Below the pieces are notes generated by a model. The model worked only from the letters and a program-made list of their open reading frames with translations, had not been told where the DNA came from and made no database searches. A DNA stretch of 64,000 bases from Leptospira dzoumogneensis (lineage in GTDB: Bacteria > Spirochaetota > Leptospiria > Leptospirales > Leptospiraceae): the NCBI RefSeq assembly GCF_004770895.1, contig NZ_RQHS01000022.1, forward strand, positions 62,001 to 126,000, read 5' to 3'. Made by a program: the position numbers and the translations under genes. This document shows, piece after piece, positions 57,355 through 64,000 of this stretch. Each line of letters starts with the position of its first letter. The stretch's first letter is position 1.

Positions 57355-58680
57355 ATGGAATCGAACTCGAATCAAGCCAAACATGCATGGAGGATCCTGA
57401 TCCTTCTATTCTTGGCAAACCTTCTGAATTTCTTTGATAGAACTATCCCTGCAATCATCATAGAACCTATTCGACATGAATGGGATTTAAGCGATCTCCA
57501 ATTAGGTATCGTAGGTTCCGCATTCACTGTCATCTATGCCATCGCAGGATTGCCCTTAGGAAGACTCGCGGATTCTTGGAGCCGCAAAAAGATCATCGGT
57601 TGGGGACTTGCGATCTGGAGTGCATTCACCGCTTTGAATGGATATGCTTGGAATTATTTATCTTTCGTTTCAGTTCGAATGGGTGTAGGTATCGGAGAAG
57701 CAAGTTATGCACCTGCCGCAAACTCTCTTATAGGAGATCTATTTCCTTCTCATAAAAGAGCGAGAGCGGTCGGTATTTTTATGTTGGGCCTTCCGTTAGG
57801 ACTGGTCCTTGCATTCTTCACAGTGGGAGCAATGGTAAAAGCTTTCGGAACTTGGAGAGCGCCATTTTTCATCGCAGCATTGCCTGGAATTCTTCTTTCC
57901 ATATTTTTCTTTTTTATCCGTGAACCCGAAAGAGGAGCCGCAGAATCCGTCCAAGTATCGAAAGTCACACCTTCTCAACCTATCAAAAAAGTATTAAAAA
58001 TTCCTACTATGTGGTGGATCATTCTATCAGGTCTTACATTCAACTTTGCCGCATACGCGGTGAACAGTTTCTTAGTTTCTTTATTACAAAGATATTATCA
58101 TTTCACTTTAGTAAAAGCAGCGATCACTACCGGATTTATTGTAGGGATCACGGGTTTGGTCGGTTTAACTTTGGGAGGCTGGATCGCGGATAAGATCCAC
58201 CAAAGATCGGAAAGAGGCCGCCTTTTATTCGGTGCATTCAATTTGTTTGTGTCCGGAATTCTGATCCTTCTCGCATTACTTCAGTCGGAGGAAATGGTCT
58301 TATTCTTCTCCCTTCTACTCGGCTTTGGATGGTTACTTTCTTATAATTATTATACCTGCGTTTATCCTGCCATTCAGGACGTGATTGAACCGAGGCTCAG
58401 AGCGACTGCGATGGCGATCTATTTCGCGGCTATGTATCTGTTAGGTGGGGCGGCAGGTCCTGCAGTTGTAGGTTGGTTTTCCGATTATTTGACCAGATCC
58501 GCAATGCTTCGGTCGGGAACTTCCGAGATGACGGAACAATTTAAGGCGATCGGCCTCCATGATTCTCTCTATCTGATCCCGGTGACTGTGCTGCTGACTT
58601 CCCTATTTGTATTCTTGGCTTCCAAAAGTTTTGCCAAGGACGCATCGGAAATGAAGAGAAGTTTAGAAGGAAAAGTATAG
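57355..58680 (+). CDS. MFS transporter, spinster (Spns)-like
   Basis: 441 residues, twelve transmembrane segments. 'LLFLANLLNFFDRTIPAIIIEPIRHEWDLSDLQLGIVGSAFTVIYAIAGLPLGRLADSWSRKKIIGWGLAIWS' (TM1-TM3) is the classic spinster-family start with the R..L motif A (GRLADSWSRKK). 'GIGEASYAPAANSLIGDLFPSHKRARAVGIF' and the second half 'GGWIADKIHQRSERGRLLFG' confirm the family. Spinster-like carriers move sphingolipids, sugars or organophosphate-like compounds in other organisms. In this island it may take the receptor's cargo across the inner membrane, which is inference from location. It starts at ATG 57355 after a 173-bp gap with no Pho-box site. Confidence 0.9.
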   Translation: MESNSNQAKHAWRILILLFLANLLNFFDRTIPAIIIEPIRHEWDLSDLQLGIVGSAFTVIYAIAGLPLGRLADSWSRKKIIGWGLAIWSAFTALNGYAWNYLSFVSVRMGVGIGEASYAPAANSLIGDLFPSHKRARAVGIFMLGLPLGLVLAFFTVGAMVKAFGTWRAPFFIAALPGILLSIFFFFIREPERGAAESVQVSKVTPSQPIKKVLKIPTMWWIILSGLTFNFAAYAVNSFLVSLLQRYYHFTLVKAAITTGFIVGITGLVGLTLGGWIADKIHQRSERGRLLFGAFNLFVSGILILLALLQSEEMVLFFSLLLGFGWLLSYNYYTCVYPAIQDVIEPRLRATAMAIYFAAMYLLGGAAGPAVVGWFSDYLTRSAMLRSGTSEMTEQFKAIGLHDSLYLIPVTVLLTSLFVFLASKSFAKDASEMKRSLEGKV

Positions 58681-58681
58681 G

Positions 58682-58701
58682 ATCTAATCATATGATTAGA
58701 T
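58682..58701. promoter_or_regulatory. perfect 20-bp palindrome after the MFS gene
   Basis: ATCTAATCATATGATTAGAT is a perfect 20-bp palindrome starting 2 nt after the MFS stop codon. It is followed by TTATTTAGTCTTATTT. It might be a weak AT-rich terminator or an operator for the porin gene. Confidence 0.5.
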
Positions 58702-58765
58702 TATTTAGTCTTATTTCTGTAACTTAAATGATACCTATTTTGCATAAAACTTAGCAACAGGAGGC

Positions 58766-58826
58766 CTGTAACCAAATCATCTCCATACTGTAATCATTTT
58801 GTAACTAAAAAAGATCATTCTGTTAC
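58766..58826 (+). promoter_or_regulatory. Pho-box-like site 4, upstream of the porin
   Basis: CTGTAAC (58766), CTGTAAT (58788) and TTGTAAC (58799) are spaced 22 and 11 bp, and CTGTTAC (58820) follows 21 bp later. Another CTGTAAC at 58717 is out of phase. The porin ATG is at 58891. Confidence 0.7.
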
Positions 58827-58890
58827 CTAAACGTAAAACAGAATTCGCAGGGGCAAAAACCCGGGAAGCGAATCGAAAAGGTAACTCTGA

Positions 58891-60570
58891 ATGAAGCAGA
58901 AATCTAAAAATAGAAAGAACTTAGAAGGGATAAGATCTAAATTTATTATTCTAGGACTCGTTCTCTATTCCCAGGCGATTTTCTCCCAGGGAGTATCTCC
59001 TGGAGCGGAACTTGCGCAAGCAGGTGACCCTCCTAAAGTAGAAAAACCTAAACAGGAAGAATTCACTATTTATGAAGATCAGGACGGACAATTATATACC
59101 AAACCTGGTCCAGGTCGTTTTAAAAGTAAGATGGACAAGGCCATCAATAAGAACGATACTAAGTTCAATCCTTATCCGAACCATCTCACGAACAGACCGG
59201 ACGAACCTCAAAAGGAAAGACTTACCATCACCGGTAGGGTACAATTCAGAGGTATTTCCGCTCAAACCGGCTCCAATTACAATAACGGTAATGGAGATTT
59301 TAATTCCGTAGATTGGAATTTCAGACGTCTTCGTTTAGGAGTACAATACCAAGGTGGTTCCTGGTGGGGAATGGCCCTGAACTTAAGGGGAGAGAATATG
59401 TTGAATGCCCCTTATATCACTCAAACCAAAGATTCTACAACGGGCGCCGTGACCAATGTTTCCTTAAAGGAAAACAGAGGTTATATCCAAGAAGCATTCC
59501 TTTATGTGAATATTCCGATCTTAGGTGCAAGATTGAGTTTCGGCCAATTGCCTACCCAATTCCACAGAGAATATCTGATGTCTTCTGCGAACTTCATCGC
59601 ATTAGAACGTTCTTATATGACAAACGCTTATCCTCAGTTCGATATGGGTGTGAACCTAAGACTTTCTCCTCTGAAAGATTTTTTCGAAGGAAAATACGAA
59701 AGATATCTTACGGTCGATCTGATGGCTGGCAACGGTCATGGTGGAGGCGGTGACTATGGAACCGGCAGACGTCAGGATCTTACGGTTGCAGGCAGGCCCA
59801 ACCAACCTATTCTGAATTCTCCTTTATATTTCGCGAGAGTTCAGTGGAACGTTCTGGGCGGTCTTGTGAAAGAAAACGGCAGTAATGTGGGCTGGCAAGA
59901 AGGTGAAGAGATCTTCCAAAAAGATCTAAAAATTTCCCTGGGTGCCGCTACTATGCAGACTAAGAACGTAAGCTTTAGCTCAGGCCCTGCTTCTACCCTT
60001 GCTGTGGACGGCGCTATCCCGAGAGGGGCTCCAACTCAATATCTTCTTACCACTCAAATCACTCCGGATAATAGCACTGCAGATTGTACCGTTCCTAGTT
60101 ACCAAACCAGCTATTGCCAAAAAAATCTGGACCTAAGAGGTTATACCTACGACGGGACCATGAGCTGGAACGGTTTCTATCTGAGTGGGGCTTATACTAC
60201 TTATACGGGAGCGGCTTCCAATAGTCTTTCCGGATGGCAGGCAACAGTCGGATATAATATCCAAATATTCGATAAATATTATATTATGCCGGTTTTCAGA
60301 TATGATTTCCTAAAAGGTGATTTCAATCGTAACGGTAAGATAGAAGATAACGATCTGAAAAAATATTACTGGGTCGGTTTGAATCTTTTCGGGGACAAAC
60401 ATCTATTCAAGGCACAATTATTCTACCAAATCCCCGTTCTTAAGCTGGGTATAGACCCTATAACAAGAGAACCTGAAACGATCAATAACCAAACCGTATA
60501 TTTCCAGCTTCAGGCTACTTTCTGGACCGGAATGGTTACGCCGGACCAATTGAACACCAGGTTAGATTAA
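58891..60570 (+). CDS. OprO/OprP-family (phosphate-selective) porin
   Basis: 559 residues. A basic N-terminus and signal peptide (about 1-33, KFIILGLVLYSQAIFSQG) precede a Pro/Lys/Glu-rich linker (about 48-112). The porin domain follows ('TITGRVQFRGISAQTGSNYNNGNGDFNSVDWNFRRLRLGVQYQGG', then 'LSFGQLPTQFHREYLMSSANFIALERS') and ends 'YFQLQATFWTGMVTPDQLNTRLD'. The FRRLRLG segment and the Arg-rich strands resemble phosphate-selective porins of the OprP/OprO family, which form anion channels with Arg/Lys ladders. Pho-box-like site 4 upstream supports a phosphate role. A lipoprotein gene follows after 19 nt. Confidence 0.85.
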   Translation: MKQKSKNRKNLEGIRSKFIILGLVLYSQAIFSQGVSPGAELAQAGDPPKVEKPKQEEFTIYEDQDGQLYTKPGPGRFKSKMDKAINKNDTKFNPYPNHLTNRPDEPQKERLTITGRVQFRGISAQTGSNYNNGNGDFNSVDWNFRRLRLGVQYQGGSWWGMALNLRGENMLNAPYITQTKDSTTGAVTNVSLKENRGYIQEAFLYVNIPILGARLSFGQLPTQFHREYLMSSANFIALERSYMTNAYPQFDMGVNLRLSPLKDFFEGKYERYLTVDLMAGNGHGGGGDYGTGRRQDLTVAGRPNQPILNSPLYFARVQWNVLGGLVKENGSNVGWQEGEEIFQKDLKISLGAATMQTKNVSFSSGPASTLAVDGAIPRGAPTQYLLTTQITPDNSTADCTVPSYQTSYCQKNLDLRGYTYDGTMSWNGFYLSGAYTTYTGAASNSLSGWQATVGYNIQIFDKYYIMPVFRYDFLKGDFNRNGKIEDNDLKKYYWVGLNLFGDKHLFKAQLFYQIPVLKLGIDPITREPETINNQTVYFQLQATFWTGMVTPDQLNTRLD

Positions 60571-60589
60571 GAAGAGGAGAAAGAAAATT

Positions 60590-61039
60590 ATGAAATCTAA
60601 ACTTAAATTCATACTTCCACTTTTGGGACTTTTAGCTATTTCCTGCTCTTCCGACCAAAAGGATGATGTAGCTTTATTACAAGCGTTAGTAGGAACTCCG
60701 GATGACGGGAATAATTCCATCGTAGTGGTAGAGGTTGCAGGAAACTTCACGGACTATACCGGAGAATGTTACGACCATTTTACCGTTCTAGGAGTTTCAA
60801 ATTCCACGATATCTCCGACCAACTATTATCTTTATGTAATGTTTGGACATTCTCTGGATACGGAACTTAGGAAATCAGCTCTTTCCAAACAAACCTGCGG
60901 TAGTTTGGGATTTTTGGGCTCCGGAATTCCTACAAACGCAAGTCCAGTGAATTTTAGATATTATACCTGTGATCCAAACCTAGGACAAGCCGGGGGAGAT
61001 TGTGGGAAAAAGATCAAGTCAGCAGTAGGGTTTCCCTAA
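60590..61039 (+). CDS. hypothetical lipoprotein with two probable disulfides (149 residues)
   Basis: Signal peptide ending LLAISC gives Cys19 as the lipid anchor, followed by SSDQKDD. The mature 130 residues are beta-rich and contain four or five further cysteines (in 'GECYDHF', 'KQTCGS', 'YTCDPN', 'GDCGKK'), enough for two disulfide bonds, so it is probably surface-exposed or periplasmic. No family is recognised. It is 19 nt from the porin gene and is followed by a terminator-like hairpin, so it is transcribed with the porin. A role as a porin partner or ligand-binding protein is a guess. Confidence 0.85.
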   Translation: MKSKLKFILPLLGLLAISCSSDQKDDVALLQALVGTPDDGNNSIVVVEVAGNFTDYTGECYDHFTVLGVSNSTISPTNYYLYVMFGHSLDTELRKSALSKQTCGSLGFLGSGIPTNASPVNFRYYTCDPNLGQAGGDCGKKIKSAVGFP

Positions 61040-61054
61040 CAACTAACAATAAAA

Positions 61055-61090
61055 GGCCCCTGTACTTTCTTGCAGGCAGGGGACTATTTT
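61055..61090 (+). terminator. terminator-like hairpin after the porin operon
   Basis: CCCCTG (61057-61062) and CAGGGG (61077-61082) pair around a 14-nt loop that holds a second, smaller CTG/CAG option. It is followed by ACTATTTTC, a modest T-run. It separates the porin-lipoprotein pair from pstS. Confidence 0.6.
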
Positions 61091-61144
61091 CATAGAATGC
61101 GTTAAAATGCCAAATCAATGCAGCAGAACAGAGTGTATCAGGAT

Positions 61145-61184
61145 TGTAATATTCGAGAAATCCGTTCGTAACGGTTCTCATTTA
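61145..61184 (+). promoter_or_regulatory. Pho-box-like site 5, upstream of pstS
   Basis: TTGTAAT (61145), TCGTAAC (61167) and CTCATTT (61178): 22 and 11 bp spacing. It shares GTAAC-GGTTCTCA with site 1 at 48430. The first in-frame ATG of pstS overlaps its end, so the ATG at 61220 is the more likely start. Confidence 0.7.
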
Positions 61185-61219
61185 TGATTCAAAAATATTT
61201 CAGGAGAAATATCAAACAG

Positions 61220-62059
61220 ATGAAAAAGATAGGTTTAAGACTTATTGTCTTATTAGCGTTCGCTCTTTCTTCATTTTCCGTATCCGGGGAAGAGAAAAAG
61301 ACAATCACCATTAAAGGATCCGATACGATGGTTATCCTGGTTCAAAAATGGACCGAAACCTTCCCGGATAAATCCGTTCAATTCCAAGTTACAGGAGGAG
61401 GATCCGGAACCGGGATCGCTGCTCTAATCAATGGAACTACGGATATTTGCTCTGCCTCTCGTCCTCTCAAACCTCAAGAAATCCAACAATTAAAGGAAAA
61501 ATATAATTCCAACGGTGTGGAAATCAAGGTTGCAATCGACGGTATTTCTCTTTATGTAAACAAAAAGAATCCGGTCGCAAAACTTTCTCTGGAAGAAATC
61601 CGTAAAATTTTCACGGGAAAGATCACCAATTGGAAAGAAGTTGGCGGAGAAGATCATAAAATCGTATTGTATAGCCGCGAGAATAACTCCGGAACTTACG
61701 AGTATTTCAAAGAACATGCTTTGGAAAAACAAGACTTTGATCCTTCCGCACAACATATGGTAGGAACTGCAGCACTAGTGAACGCGATCTCCAAAGACAA
61801 ATGGGGAATCGGTTACGGTGGAGCGGCTTACGCTGCCGGAGTTAAAGATATAGCGGTTTCCGCTGACGCAAACTCTAAAGCGGAACTTCCGACTGAAGCG
61901 AATATTTTGACCAATAAGTATCCTATCTCCAGATATCTATATTTTTATCTGAGAGAAGCGCCTAAAGACCAAACTAAAAAGTTTATCGATTGGGTGATCG
62001 GAAAAGACGGACAAAAAGTTGTGAAGGACGTAGGTTACTTCCCTCTTAAGAAAAAGTAA
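61220..62059 (+). CDS. pstS: phosphate ABC transporter, substrate-binding protein PstS
   Basis: 279 residues from ATG 61220 (an in-frame ATG at 61184 lies within the Pho-box-like site). Signal peptide MKKIGLRLIVLLAFALSSFSVSG. The mature protein shows the phosphate-binding protein pattern: 'TIKGSDTMVILVQKWTETF' (Ser/Thr contacts), 'QVTGGGSGTGIAALINGTTDICSASRPL', 'YSRENNSGTYEYFKEHAL' and 'KFIDWVIGKDGQKVVKDVGYFPL'. It delivers periplasmic phosphate to PstCA. A short stem-loop lies between it and pstC. No lipobox is seen, so it is a soluble periplasmic protein. Confidence 0.94.
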   Translation: MKKIGLRLIVLLAFALSSFSVSGEEKKTITIKGSDTMVILVQKWTETFPDKSVQFQVTGGGSGTGIAALINGTTDICSASRPLKPQEIQQLKEKYNSNGVEIKVAIDGISLYVNKKNPVAKLSLEEIRKIFTGKITNWKEVGGEDHKIVLYSRENNSGTYEYFKEHALEKQDFDPSAQHMVGTAALVNAISKDKWGIGYGGAAYAAGVKDIAVSADANSKAELPTEANILTNKYPISRYLYFYLREAPKDQTKKFIDWVIGKDGQKVVKDVGYFPLKKK

Positions 62060-62070
62060 TATTGTGCGAT

Positions 62071-62091
62071 CGGCTCCCGAAATGGGAGCCG
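62071..62091 (+). terminator. intercistronic hairpin between pstS and pstC
   Basis: CGGCTCCC (62071-62078), loop GAAAT, GGGAGCCG (62084-62091): a perfect 8-bp stem with TTCTTAAAT after it. It probably attenuates the transcript so that binding protein is made in excess of permease, as in many ABC operons. Confidence 0.65.
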
Positions 62092-62119
62092 TTCTTAAAT
62101 CCAGAATTCGGAATATTCA

Positions 62120-63202
62120 ATGAGCAAACTCGATCCTCTGCTGAGATATCTTTTACATCCGAGCAGAAGAAAAATAGACGTTTTCGCGGAAACCTTAGTA
62201 AAAGGAACCGCTGCAACTTCCATCCTTATCATTCTTCTTATTTTTTTCTTCGTCTTTAGAGAAGCTTCTTCCTTATTCTTCTCGGATTCTACGCAAGCCA
62301 CTTCCACTATCCAAAGCTCCGGGGTCCCAACGGAATACAATCCTGACTCCGGTTCGGATACTCCTGCGGAATATAATCCGGACGGAGATACTTTAGAATT
62401 AAATAAACCTGTTGCAGTCTCTACTCCTGAACCTGAAAAACTTTCTCTTTTCGAAAATCTTTTCAGCAAGGTATGGCAGCCGGTTTCTTCCGTTCCTAAA
62501 TTCGGTATTCTACCTTTGATCGTAGGAACTGCAAAAACTACCATCATAGCAATTCTGATCGGTGCACCTCTGGCTATTTTAGCCGCTTTGAATATTACGT
62601 TTTTTGTACCTGCAAGAGTAAGGGAGATCGTAAAACCGGCCATCGAAATGCTTGCAAACTTCCCTTCAGTAGTGATCGGATTTTTCTGTTTGATGGATGT
62701 TGCTACCTTAGTAAAGGCAACCTTCGATATAGATTTCAGATTGAACGCTTTGACAGGAGGGATCGGTCTTGCAATCGCAGTCACTCCTATCATATTTACG
62801 GTTGCGGAAGATGCACTAAGTACCGTGCCTCAATCTTATAGACAGGCATCCTTAGCATTAGGCGCTACCGAATGGCAGACCGCTTATAGAGTTATGCTTC
62901 CTGCAGCGCTGCCCGGGGTATTCGCCGCGGTCCTTTTGGGGATCGGAAGGGCCTTCGGAGAGACAATGATCGCTCTTATGGCTACCGGTAACGCTCCTAT
63001 GATGAGTTTCGGTATTTTTGATCCGAGTAGGACATTTGCCGCCACGATCGGTGCGGAGATGGGAGAAGTTATCTGGGGATCGGAACATTATAATATTCTG
63101 TTCTTCCTGGGAGTTCTTCTTTTCCTATTCACTTTTTCCTTGAACGCAATCACTGAGCTGTATGTTAAAAAACGGCTTATGAAAAAGTTCCAAGGCTCCT
63201 AA
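62120..63202 (+). CDS. pstC: phosphate ABC transporter permease PstC
   Basis: 360 residues, longer than usual for PstC (about 300). TM1 is at about 32-47 (ATSILIILLIFFFVF). An extra periplasmic segment (about 55-112) carries a near-repeat, TEYNPDSGSD (71-80) and AEYNPDGD (83-90), and is rich in Ser/Thr/Pro/Asp. The permease core then follows ('GTAKTTIIAILIGAPLAILAAL', 'MLANFPSVVIGFFCLMDVA'), with the EAA loop in 'ATEWQTAYRVMLPAALPGVFAAVLLGIGRAFGETMIALM'. With PstA it forms the inner-membrane channel. It starts at ATG 62120, and pstA follows after 24 nt. Confidence 0.93.
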   Translation: MSKLDPLLRYLLHPSRRKIDVFAETLVKGTAATSILIILLIFFFVFREASSLFFSDSTQATSTIQSSGVPTEYNPDSGSDTPAEYNPDGDTLELNKPVAVSTPEPEKLSLFENLFSKVWQPVSSVPKFGILPLIVGTAKTTIIAILIGAPLAILAALNITFFVPARVREIVKPAIEMLANFPSVVIGFFCLMDVATLVKATFDIDFRLNALTGGIGLAIAVTPIIFTVAEDALSTVPQSYRQASLALGATEWQTAYRVMLPAALPGVFAAVLLGIGRAFGETMIALMATGNAPMMSFGIFDPSRTFAATIGAEMGEVIWGSEHYNILFFLGVLLFLFTFSLNAITELYVKKRLMKKFQGS

Positions 63203-63226
63203 ACAAACAAGATTTGGTAAACCTCT

Positions 63227-64000
63227 TTGAAATGGAAAAAAGTCAGACTTAAAAGAAGAAGAGTCGTTAAAGATAAAATTTATTCCATATTAGCTCTCGG
63301 TGCTCCTATGTTAGCTACAGGACTCATCTTATCGGCGGTCCTTCTTATGCTGGGAAATATATTCTATAAAGGAATTTCAGGTGTTAACTGGGAATTCCTG
63401 ACGGAAGCGCCAAGGAATAATAACTTAGAAGGCGGGATATTTCCTGCGATCTATGGAACTGTATATTTAGTTTTTATAATGATCTTATTCAGTATTCCGA
63501 TCGGAACCGCTACCGGGATCTTTCTTTCCGAATATACCGCAAGAGATTCTAAGTTCGCAATGACTGTTAGATTCGCGATCAATACATTGGCAGGAGTTCC
63601 TTCCATAGTATTCGGTCTATTCGGTGTGGGATTTTTCATCCAATTCCTGGGAAAAGGAATGGATTATGTTGCGAATAACACCACTCCGGTTTGGGGAAAA
63701 CCCGCTCTGATCTGGGCCGCTGCAACCCTTGCGATCCTCACCTTACCTGTAGTCATTATCTCCGTAGAAGAAACCATGAGAAGTATTCCGAGAGAAATGA
63801 GAGAATCCAGTCTCGCGTTAGGTGCAACCAAGTGGCAGACCATTTGGAAATTGATCCTGCCGAATTCTTTAACCGGAATTTTAACTGGAGCGATCCTTGC
63901 GATCGGAAGAGGTGCGGGAGAAGTAGCTCCGATCTTATTCGTAGGAGTTGTATATTCCCTACCGGAATTACCTTCTCACCTATCGGATCAGTTCATGCAA
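63227..64000 (+). CDS. pstA: phosphate ABC transporter permease PstA (partial, runs off the window)
   Basis: 258 residues from a TTG at 63227, open to the window edge. After a basic cytoplasmic start (WKKVRLKRRRVVKDK) come a transmembrane segment (MLATGLILSAVLLMLG), a periplasmic loop ('GNIFYKGISGVNWEFLTEAPRNNNLEGGIF'), and the permease core ('VRFAINTLAGVPSIVFGLFGVGFF'), with the EAA loop in 'SSLALGATKWQTIWKLILPNSLTGILTGAILAIGRGAGEVAPILF'-type sequence near the end. It pairs with PstC. The start codon choice is tentative because no ATG is available upstream of the membrane segment. PstB and PhoU would be expected next. Confidence 0.93.
   Translation, partial: MKWKKVRLKRRRVVKDKIYSILALGAPMLATGLILSAVLLMLGNIFYKGISGVNWEFLTEAPRNNNLEGGIFPAIYGTVYLVFIMILFSIPIGTATGIFLSEYTARDSKFAMTVRFAINTLAGVPSIVFGLFGVGFFIQFLGKGMDYVANNTTPVWGKPALIWAAATLAILTLPVVIISVEETMRSIPREMRESSLALGATKWQTIWKLILPNSLTGILTGAILAIGRGAGEVAPILFVGVVYSLPELPSHLSDQFMQ

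Noticed and set aside
62095..62793. 232-residue minus-strand open frame
   Set aside because: It is antisense to pstC, low-complexity and lacks family motifs; pstC is clearly the real gene.

Overview
The window looks like a chromosomal segment of a spirochaete of the genus Leptospira, probably one of the higher-GC intermediate or P2-type species. This is inferred from gene content, not from a search. The evidence is LpxI next to LpxB, the diaminopimelate aminotransferase route to lysine, rho followed by rpmE, lipoproteins with loose spirochaetal lipoboxes, two ExbD copies per TonB cluster, frequent TTG/GTG starts, and base composition that by eye is in the low-to-mid 40s % GC. I found no rRNA, tRNA, CRISPR array, transposase or phage gene.

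Layout. 0-3 kb: the tail of an AraC-type regulator, a broken outer-membrane barrel gene, and an SDR reductase with a TetR regulator. 3-9.4 kb (minus strand): a surface lipase-like lipoprotein, an unusual NifU/IscU-like domain fused to pentapeptide repeats, rpmE, rho and a PAS-Fis regulator. 9.6-18.3 kb (minus): two unknown envelope proteins, then dapL-DUF2203-pyrB, then an RND pump paired with a membrane desaturase. 18.5-27.2 kb: an NAPE-PLD/RomA-like metallo-hydrolase, a barrel protein, ruvA, a retropepsin-like protease, an adenylate cyclase, a DUF819 transporter, DoxX and a rhodanese lipoprotein. 27.7-35.2 kb (plus): a compact run of sucCD, a TolC-family protein, an SH3 protein, FmdB, lpxI and lpxB. 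35.2-48.3 kb: an AsmA-like protein, a TPR lipoprotein and a UvrD/Rep helicase (minus), then Nudix, MFS and aminopeptidase N (plus), alkB (minus) and a GGDEF-EAL protein (plus).

48.4-64 kb is the most interesting part. It is a plus-strand nutrient-acquisition island ending in pstS-pstC-pstA (pstA runs off the window). It holds a small membrane protein, a large surface lipoprotein with a beta-helix-like core, a small lipoprotein, a TonB-dependent receptor with a carboxypeptidase-regulatory-like domain, its own ExbB-ExbD-ExbD-TonB set, a spinster-type MFS carrier, an OprP/OprO-type porin and another lipoprotein. Five intergenic regions carry 7-mers close to CTGTAAC spaced at 11 bp (or 22 bp), which is the architecture of a PhoB box. 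I read the island as one phosphate-starvation regulon that couples porin- and TonB-driven outer-membrane uptake to the Pst transporter.

Three families of intergenic repeats are scattered through the window: arms built on CACGCAGAG (eight loci), a 14-bp palindrome near GTAGGAATTCCTAC (eight copies), and two copies of a 100-125-nt structured element whose closing stems differ in sequence but still pair.
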